Source: a bacterium (GTDB lineage Bacteria > Vulcanimicrobiota > Xenobia > Xenobiales > Xenobiaceae). Taken from it: 20,302 nucleotides of DNA. The notes beneath the pieces were generated by a model. It ran no database searches. It saw nothing but the letters and a program-made list of their open reading frames with translations, and had not been told where the DNA came from. Shown here one piece after another: positions 14,694 to 20,302 of this stretch (within the stretch, counting starts at the first letter, position 1; the number at the start of each line of letters is the position of its first letter). The stretch covers positions 1-20,302 of the forward strand of contig JAFSXH010000282.1 in NCBI GenBank assembly GCA_017444165.1. The letters are read 5' to 3'. Both the position numbers and the translations under genes were made by a program.

Positions 14694-16592
14694 ATGCCTG
14701 AGATTCCTGCCCCTATACAACAGATAATCGATATATGTGAGAAGATACGCGCTAGGGAAGCCAGTCCCGATGAACTGGTTGAGCGTTTTGCTAAGGCTCA
14801 GCAGATCGTTCAGTTTGAGAGAGCTAGTGCGACGAGGTTCTCTTGGGACATATTGTGGAGCAACAAGGTCAAAGAACTTATAGGCAAGATCAATGTAGAG
14901 ATTGATTCACAAGCATTAGCTTTACGTGATTTAGAGAAGGCTGTTGCTGAGAACAATCGTTTCGATATTGAGAAGGCAGGTCACGATCTCAAATTTAGTT
15001 CGCAAGATCTCTTAAGTTACATGGAAGAACTGCGCACTCAGGCAGATAGGCAGAGGAGGCTCTCACCCTATCCTATTTTTGATAGTTTCCTTAAAGTAGC
15101 TAATAATGTCTATAGTGGCAATTTCTCCGCAGAAATTTTGACGACCTTTTTTCCCGCAACAGCTAATTATGTTTTGCGTCTGCAGGCTTCAATTAAACGT
15201 TTTGCTATTTTTTACGGAAGTTCACCTTTAACAGATACTGCTCAAAGAGTGTTTGATAATTTAGAAAAGGGTTTAGCTTTAGTCGATCTCTTTTTGCATA
15301 AGGGTTCTAAACAGTCTCTGCAAGATGGTATCAGCATTTTGATCTCAACCACGTTAGCCATGTTTAATATAAATGCAGATATGGCCCAAATAGCTTCTAA
15401 TGAGCGCAAGTATGCTAAACATCCATTAGTTGAAGAGTTGTATCGCGCTCAGATGGCCTCTCTCGAGGGAAGTAATTTGACCTTTATGTGGCAGGCCATT
15501 AACGATTCTCTGCAGTTGCAAAGAACTCAAGTTCAGACTTTATTAAATCATCCTTTAGGTACGTTCTTCGCTTTTCAGAAGAGAAATTTAGCTGTAGGGA
15601 TGGTTCGGATAGATGAGCTTATTAGTCTCGCCAAACAGAATGGTTTAGATAGCATTAACTTAGCTGAATTAGATAATGTTTTAAGTAATTTGGATAAATT
15701 GATCAATAACGAGTTTACCAAAGTTAATTTAGAATTCAAATTGACAGAGGGGGCTCCTAATTTTGAAGAGCTTTTGTTATCCGTCGGTTTGATTGCCGAT
15801 GGCAAGATGGAGTATGAATCTTTCCAGATTATTTTACAGAATAATTTAGATAATATCTCTGAAGCTCTGAATCAATTAAATGGTTGTGTCGGCCAGATCA
15901 ACAGTCAAGATTGGGAACTTTTATCTCACTGTTTAGAATCTCAAGCTCAAGGGTGTCAGTTGTTAGATCAGGCGGTTCTCAATGGAGATTTAGATAGTTT
16001 GCGTGATGGATGGCGTTTGATCTCTTCTGCTCTTCCTTCTGCCAGACGCATAGTTAAAGAGATGAAGGGAAGAATAGCTGAAAAAAGTTCTTCTCAAAAG
16101 ACTGTTACTTGTATGCGCTGTGGACAGAGCAATCCTGAATCGGCTCGTTATTGTTCTAAGTGTAATTCTGTACTTATGCACATGATGCAGTCTGGCCCCG
16201 TGGAGTATATAGATATTGAAGGTGGGGGAGAAGAAGGATACGCTTTGCCTGCCAATATTGCTAAGTTGGATAAGCTCGTGCGCTCTGTGGAGAGTGGTCG
16301 AGCTGGGAGCAGACAAGTTGAAGAAACGGTCGGAGAGCTGTTGGCTAGTGCAGATTCTTATCGCAAGATCTATGAAAACAAGGTTCGACCTGCTGTTGAA
16401 AGAGATGGTTTGAGTCCCAATCTTGTTGAGCGTTTTGAAAACGCTATGTACAACTACATTTCTGGTTTAGAAAATTGTTTAGGTTACGTGAGTGAACCTA
16501 ATATAGGGTTCCTCTATGTCGGCTTAGAGACGTGTGATGCGGCCGCTTCTGAAATAAGCGAAGTACAAGATGAACTCAAAAATTATTTCTAA
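14694..16592 (+). CDS. Helical zinc-ribbon protein of unknown function
   Basis: I do not recognise this 632-residue protein. It is almost wholly helical and soluble, with no signal peptide. One four-cysteine zinc ribbon sits late, at residues 473-490 (CMRC, ten residues, CSKC), followed by a Gly/Glu-rich link and another helical block. The N-terminal block (PIQQIIDICEKIRAREASPDEL) and the block after the ribbon (NIAKLDKLVRSVESGRAG) look weakly alike, so the ribbon may join two related helical modules. The start is ATG 14694, with AGAGGGAGA just upstream; an in-frame ATG at 14625 has no better site. The DUF2723 membrane protein gene follows after six bases, so the two are probably one transcript. 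The role could be structural or scaffolding; nothing in the sequence shows catalysis. Confidence 0.75.
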   Translation: MPEIPAPIQQIIDICEKIRAREASPDELVERFAKAQQIVQFERASATRFSWDILWSNKVKELIGKINVEIDSQALALRDLEKAVAENNRFDIEKAGHDLKFSSQDLLSYMEELRTQADRQRRLSPYPIFDSFLKVANNVYSGNFSAEILTTFFPATANYVLRLQASIKRFAIFYGSSPLTDTAQRVFDNLEKGLALVDLFLHKGSKQSLQDGISILISTTLAMFNINADMAQIASNERKYAKHPLVEELYRAQMASLEGSNLTFMWQAINDSLQLQRTQVQTLLNHPLGTFFAFQKRNLAVGMVRIDELISLAKQNGLDSINLAELDNVLSNLDKLINNEFTKVNLEFKLTEGAPNFEELLLSVGLIADGKMEYESFQIILQNNLDNISEALNQLNGCVGQINSQDWELLSHCLESQAQGCQLLDQAVLNGDLDSLRDGWRLISSALPSARRIVKEMKGRIAEKSSSQKTVTCMRCGQSNPESARYCSKCNSVLMHMMQSGPVEYIDIEGGGEEGYALPANIAKLDKLVRSVESGRAGSRQVEETVGELLASADSYRKIYENKVRPAVERDGLSPNLVERFENAMYNYISGLENCLGYVSEPNIGFLYVGLETCDAAASEISEVQDELKNYF

Positions 16593-16598
16593 TTTAAG

Positions 16599-18365
16599 AT
16601 GGCACATTTGAAAACTTCGGCTCTGGTAGGTCTGATAACTTTAGCCCTATACCTCCTTACAGTTTCGCCTTCTATTCCACCTGGTTATGATAGTGGTGAG
16701 CTGATAAGTGCTTGTGCAGCTGGTGGGATTGCTCATCCTCCAGGGTATCCGTTGTATACTTGTTTGGGTTTTTTGTTATGTAAGATCAGTCCCTTATCTC
16801 CAGCTTTGACTATGAATCTATTTTCGGTCATTTGCTCTAGTCTAGCTTCTTTTCTGCTCTGTTTAAGTTTGAGCATAGTTATTAAAAATGATTGGATCAG
16901 TGCTCTGTCAACTTTATTGTTCACTGTGGCTCTGACACCGTGGCGAATGGCTGTAGGGGCTGAGGTCTTCGCTTTTCATTTATTCTTTTGTGCTTCTATT
17001 TTTTGTTTCTCTGTATTGTGGAAATATTTTCCATCTAAACGCAGATTATGGGGGGATCTTTTAGTACTTACTGTAGGTCTGGCTTGCAGTCATCATCATA
17101 CCATTATTTTAATAATACCTGGTTTAGTTTTATTTATTTGGTTGAGTAAAGGTAAGGAGAAAATATTTTATCCTGAACAGATCTTGCTCTTTATTTTAGG
17201 GCTTTTGCCGTATATTTGGCTTCCTTTGCGTTCTGCCTATTTAGATAAAATTGGGCCTGTGGGAACTGCTTTAAATTGGGGACGGCCACATACTTGGGAG
17301 AATTTTTGGTGGGTTGTTACCAGGAAAGGTTATGGTACTTTCCGTTTAAGCGTCCACACTGACGTAAAACCGATGGCTTGTTTAATCAATTGGTTTTTAT
17401 CGTTAGTTACCAAGCAGTTCTTCTTTATCGCTTGTTGTTTGGGATTTTATGGATTATATAAATCGTGGCGCGAATACAGGGCGGAATTTTTTCTCTTTGC
17501 TGGTTTATTTATCTTTTCAGGTCCAGTCTGGTCGTTGATCGCAGCTCAACCATACGACAATCCTTTTATACCAGAAATGTTGGAGCGTTTCTATGCTGCT
17601 TCTGATTTAGCTTTCACCTTTTTTATAGCTGTAGGTTCTGTAGCTTTTTGTAAGAGCAAAAAATTAAATAAGCTGATTTACGCTACTTTAGTTGTGTCTT
17701 GTTTATTCAATTTAATTTATAATTTTGATGGAGCTAGTGAACACAAAGATTATCTTTTAGAAAAAACGGCCAATTTTATGTGCCAGGATCTTAAGGAAGG
17801 TGACATAATATTCACTAGCAGTGATGTAACTGCTGGCATGGTAATTTACAAGAGAACTATCGACAATGCTAATTATATTCACGTTCCCTGCGGCGATTAC
17901 AATCAAGATTGGTTTATAGAGTCCTTGCCCGAAAATTACCGAAATATTTTGCGCTACAAAGGTCCGATCTTTTTAGTCGACTACATTTTGCAACAGGGTG
18001 GTAATGTTTATTTTGAAGATGCTCGCAAGGCTGTGGATTTTGGTTTTGCAGATAGCAATAAAGAGAAGCATTACGTTGTAAGTGACGGTTTGCTGTGGCG
18101 TTACATGCGCAAAGATGAAAACATTTTTTCCAGTCAGGAAGATCTCAGAGAACACCAAAGATCAGAGACGGTTAAGATTAGCAATTTCATAAAAGAAAAT
18201 AACGTAGATTTAAATTATGATGAGTCTCGACCTTTTTGGCATAGGTTCGCTGTAAAGTATTGGCTCCAGGCTCTAAAAAGCAACAGTGAAGATATCTCTT
18301 CAGAACACGTGTACAACAAAGAGTATGAATACTTTCACGCGAAAACTTCCAACAATGCAAAGTAA
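16599..18365 (+). CDS. DUF2723 membrane protein (protein O-mannosyltransferase-like, GT117)
   Basis: This 588-residue protein has about ten hydrophobic segments in its first 370 residues and a soluble C-terminal part of about 200. The N-terminus has the DUF2723 signature: a first membrane segment, then YDSGEL with Asp 31 and Glu 34, then AHPPGYPLY at 45-53. Later come AEVFAFH at 121-127, HHH at 165-167 and the NWGRPHTWENFWWVVTR stretch. The family is related to polyprenol-phosphate-sugar-dependent mannosyltransferases acting outside the membrane, with the acidic pair near the first loop as likely catalytic site. Substrate and acceptor are unknown here. It lies six bases after the zinc-ribbon gene and has only a weak ribosome binding site, which suggests translational coupling. 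Confidence 0.85.
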   Translation: MAHLKTSALVGLITLALYLLTVSPSIPPGYDSGELISACAAGGIAHPPGYPLYTCLGFLLCKISPLSPALTMNLFSVICSSLASFLLCLSLSIVIKNDWISALSTLLFTVALTPWRMAVGAEVFAFHLFFCASIFCFSVLWKYFPSKRRLWGDLLVLTVGLACSHHHTIILIIPGLVLFIWLSKGKEKIFYPEQILLFILGLLPYIWLPLRSAYLDKIGPVGTALNWGRPHTWENFWWVVTRKGYGTFRLSVHTDVKPMACLINWFLSLVTKQFFFIACCLGFYGLYKSWREYRAEFFLFAGLFIFSGPVWSLIAAQPYDNPFIPEMLERFYAASDLAFTFFIAVGSVAFCKSKKLNKLIYATLVVSCLFNLIYNFDGASEHKDYLLEKTANFMCQDLKEGDIIFTSSDVTAGMVIYKRTIDNANYIHVPCGDYNQDWFIESLPENYRNILRYKGPIFLVDYILQQGGNVYFEDARKAVDFGFADSNKEKHYVVSDGLLWRYMRKDENIFSSQEDLREHQRSETVKISNFIKENNVDLNYDESRPFWHRFAVKYWLQALKSNSEDISSEHVYNKEYEYFHAKTSNNAK

Positions 18366-18369
18366 ATCT

Positions 18370-18565
18370 GCGACACAACCTTAGGCGTGTAATTAAAACA
18401 TAGCAAAGAGAACCAAAATTTTATTTATAAGCAACAAGAAGGATTACTTAACCTTCAACAGAACCGCAGACGGAGTCAAATGCCAGATATTTGCCCTTGA
18501 GACCGAGTTTGTCGATTGGTGTCTCTAGAGAGGTTTGAGGCATGTATTTGACAGGTTTGTGTCGC
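18370..18565. ncRNA. Candidate structured RNA in the gap 18366-18608
   Basis: GCGACACAA (18370-18378) and TTGTGTCGC (18557-18565) are perfect 9-bp arms enclosing the region, with CC/GG able to extend the stem past one bulge. Inside, GTCAAAT (18475-18481) pairs with ATTTGAC (18546-18552), continued by GCC/GGC past a 4-base bulge. Further in, GAGAC can pair with GTCTC. This nested layout suggests a folded RNA of about 196 bases, or the ends of a small inserted element. It matches none of 6S, tmRNA, SRP or RNase P RNA by any motif I know. The strand is undetermined. A 31-codon minus-strand frame (18543 to 18448) lies inside, without a ribosome binding site. Confidence 0.3.
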
Positions 18566-18608
18566 TTAATGTGCGTAAATTTAAGATTTTAAAGAGGTAT
18601 AATTAAAA

Positions 18609-18839
18609 ATGTCTGTTGCTAAACCTAAAAAGAATTCCCCGCCCAAATGCCGTAAATCGGGTGCTCCCATTGAAGGCCAGGACTATGTGAAGATCGGCGG
18701 AGCTAGGTGGCTCAGAGAAGTTGCCGTTAAAGAAGGCAAGTTTATCCCCATTGAATACCGTGAAGGTTATCAGCCTAAAAACAAGCCAGCAGAAGCTAAG
18801 GTAGAGGCTCCTGCTGAAGAAACCCCCGCTGCGGAATAA
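18609..18839 (+). CDS. Small protein of unknown function with Ala/Glu/Pro tail
   Basis: This 76-residue protein is unfamiliar to me. The first 15 residues are basic and Pro/Lys-rich, with a single cysteine (KCRKSG). The middle, YVKIGGARWLREVAVKEGKF, looks like a short beta hairpin fold. The last 20 residues are Ala, Glu and Pro-rich and probably disordered. It starts at ATG with AGAGG about 11 bases upstream and ends 33 bases before the EF-G-like gene, so the two may be co-transcribed. The codons resemble those of its neighbour, which supports it as a real gene. The basic head and acidic tail hint at binding to RNA or protein, but this is only suggestion. Confidence 0.7.
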   Translation: MSVAKPKKNSPPKCRKSGAPIEGQDYVKIGGARWLREVAVKEGKFIPIEYREGYQPKNKPAEAKVEAPAEETPAAE

Positions 18840-18872
18840 TAAGAAATACTTGTCGGTACGGAGAGATTGTCA

Positions 18873-20302
18873 GTGAATATTTATCCTACAGAAAAAATTC
18901 GCAATATCGGTTTGTTCGGTCATCAGGGAGCGGGAAAGACTTCTTTAGCTGAGGCTCTTTTGTATTGCTCTGGTTCTATTGATAGATTAGGTAAGGTCGA
19001 GAGTGGTAACACTACATGCGACTTTGATCCAGATGAAGTTAAGCGTCAAATGACTATCTCTTCATCTTTAGCTCCTATCCCGTGGAATGGTTTCAAAGTC
19101 AATGTCGTGGATACCCCTGGTTTCTTCGATTTTGTGGCTGACAGTTTAGGAGCTCTCAGAGTTGTAGATGCTGCTGTGTTAGTAGCGGCCGCTAACTCTG
19201 GTGTCGAGGTCGGTTTAGAGAAGATCTGGGACATCTGTGAAGCTAAATCGAAGCCTCGTTTCTTGTTTGTCAACAAGATGGACAAAGAGAATGCTAACTT
19301 CCAGCACGTTCTTGATGAGTCTAAAGAGAAGCTCCGTGGCACGAAGGTTATTCCTCTGCAGTTGCCCATCGGTTCAGCTGATTCTTTCAGCGGTGTCGTT
19401 GATGTACTCGGAAAGAAGGCTTACTCTTACGGTGCTAAGGGTGTGGCTACAGAGATCGCCATTCCAGCAGATATGGTTGACGAGGTTGAAGAACTTCGTG
19501 AAGCTATCATGGAAGAGGCCGCTAACGCTACGGATGAACTCACCGAAAAATTCCTCGATACGATGGAACTTTCCGATGAAGAAATCAAGTCTGGTTTGAC
19601 CATTCTTATAGCTTCAGGTTTATTAGTACCAGCTTTCTGTGGTTCTTCGACAACTTTGAAGGGTATTACCACTCTTCTTGATAACGTGTTGACTTACGTA
19701 CCCGCTCCTACTGCTGATGTAAGAGCCAGCGATGGCGAAGAAGAGATTGAGATTGTAGCTGATCCCAAGGCTCCTGTGGTGGCTTTCGTCTATAAGACCA
19801 GTTCCGATCCTTACGTTGGTAAGATCTCTTATATGCGCGTCTACTCTGGAACTTTGAAGTCTGATAGCGTGTTGCATAACTCCACTCGTGGCAATGATGA
19901 AAAGATTGGTTCGCCTTTGTCTATCTGTGGTAAGTCTCAAGAGAAGGTAGCTGAGGCCCCTGCTGGAGATATCGTGGCCGTAGGTCGTTTGGTATCTACC
20001 TCCACAGGTGACACTCTCTCTGATCCTTCTCGCAAGGTTACTTTGCCTGCTTTAGATTTGCCTCGCCCCTTCTTTACCAGAGCTATACGCGCTAAATCTA
20101 AGGCTGATGAAGATAAACTTTCGGCTAACTTACAGCGTCTGCTCCAGGAAGATCCTACTTTGCAGCTCAATCGTGTGGAAGAGACTCACCAGAGTTTGCT
20201 CACTGGTATTGGTGACACTCAATTGGATATATGTGTCGATCGTCTCAAGAGAATGGGTGTTGATGTAGAACTTTATGATCGCAAGATTCCTTATCGTGAG
20301 AC
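18873..20302 (+). CDS. EF-G-like translational GTPase (5' part, cut by window end)
   Basis: The first 476 codons of an EF-G homologue are present; full proteins are about 690 residues. The P-loop GHQGAGKT is at 16-23, the G3 motif DTPGFFDF at 80-87 and NKMD at 134-137, with domain II (APVVAFVYKTSSDPYVGKIS) after about residue 300. In canonical EF-G the G3 motif is DTPGHVDF, and its His promotes GTP hydrolysis. Here Phe replaces it, and switch I reads RQMTI rather than RGITI. These features mark the EF-G-like branch that includes actinobacterial FusA2, not the main elongation factor. The true role, perhaps in translation under stress or ribosome recycling, is unknown. The start is GTG with GGAG nine bases upstream; an in-frame TTG two codons earlier is less well placed. 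Codon use suggests substantial expression. Confidence 0.9.
   Translation, partial: MNIYPTEKIRNIGLFGHQGAGKTSLAEALLYCSGSIDRLGKVESGNTTCDFDPDEVKRQMTISSSLAPIPWNGFKVNVVDTPGFFDFVADSLGALRVVDAAVLVAAANSGVEVGLEKIWDICEAKSKPRFLFVNKMDKENANFQHVLDESKEKLRGTKVIPLQLPIGSADSFSGVVDVLGKKAYSYGAKGVATEIAIPADMVDEVEELREAIMEEAANATDELTEKFLDTMELSDEEIKSGLTILIASGLLVPAFCGSSTTLKGITTLLDNVLTYVPAPTADVRASDGEEEIEIVADPKAPVVAFVYKTSSDPYVGKISYMRVYSGTLKSDSVLHNSTRGNDEKIGSPLSICGKSQEKVAEAPAGDIVAVGRLVSTSTGDTLSDPSRKVTLPALDLPRPFFTRAIRAKSKADEDKLSANLQRLLQEDPTLQLNRVEETHQSLLTGIGDTQLDICVDRLKRMGVDVELYDRKIPYRE

Noticed and set aside
18548..18576. TTGACA as a -35 box for the 18609 gene
   Set aside because: No acceptable -10 lies 16-18 bases downstream, and the TATAAT at 18598-18603 sits too close to the start codon. 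The TTGACA also falls in a stem of the candidate RNA.
1..20302. tRNA, rRNA, CRISPR array, transposase or att-site
   Set aside because: I scanned for these by eye and saw no cloverleaf, regular repeat-spacer array, transposase motif or flanking target-site duplication.

Overview
The window is a bacterial chromosome segment of moderate-to-low G+C with densely packed genes and short gaps. I cannot name the organism. Salvage genes of the trimeric PNP and Pdp type, a lipoprotein signal, and several proteins with charged, disordered tails suit an uncultured or lightly studied phylum rather than a model lineage. A heptamer A+T repeat at 246-277 resembles the short tandem repeats common in cyanobacteria and Bacteroidetes, but this is weak evidence.

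Layout. Positions 1-433 are apparently non-coding, with hairpins and the heptamer repeat. An operon-like block (434-7134, + strand) holds a 1357-residue P-loop ATPase that looks like a distant BrxC/PglY/DUF6079-type protein, two tandem divergent FtsA-like actin homologues, and a 53-residue protein that is only the zinc-ribbon half of NrdR. Next come purine nucleoside phosphorylase and pyrimidine nucleoside phosphorylase (7256-9397), closed by a clear Rho-independent terminator. A separate + strand unit (9566-12492) encodes a histidyl-tRNA-synthetase-like protein that has lost its catalytic arginines and gained a tail of about 300 residues, followed by a probable lipoprotein. A convergent hairpin separates these from two minus-strand genes, an amidase-signature hydrolase and a YcbL-type metallo-beta-lactamase-fold hydrolase (14607 down to 12588).

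Divergent from the amidase is a helical zinc-ribbon protein of unknown function, then a DUF2723 (protein O-mannosyltransferase-like) membrane protein. A 243-base gap follows, bracketed by a 9-bp inverted repeat and possibly encoding a structured RNA. Last come a 76-residue small protein and the first 476 codons of an EF-G-like GTPase that runs off the window.

How the genes work together. The two phosphorylases form an evident nucleoside-salvage pair that produces free bases and (deoxy)ribose 1-phosphate. The ATPase/FtsA-like pair/zinc-ribbon block is the best candidate for an undescribed system: a BREX-type ATPase without the other BREX genes, coupled to two actin-fold proteins of which only the second ends in a possible membrane-binding helix. 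The HisRS-like pseudoenzyme is the second candidate for new biology. All functions are inferred from reading motifs; no database search was possible.
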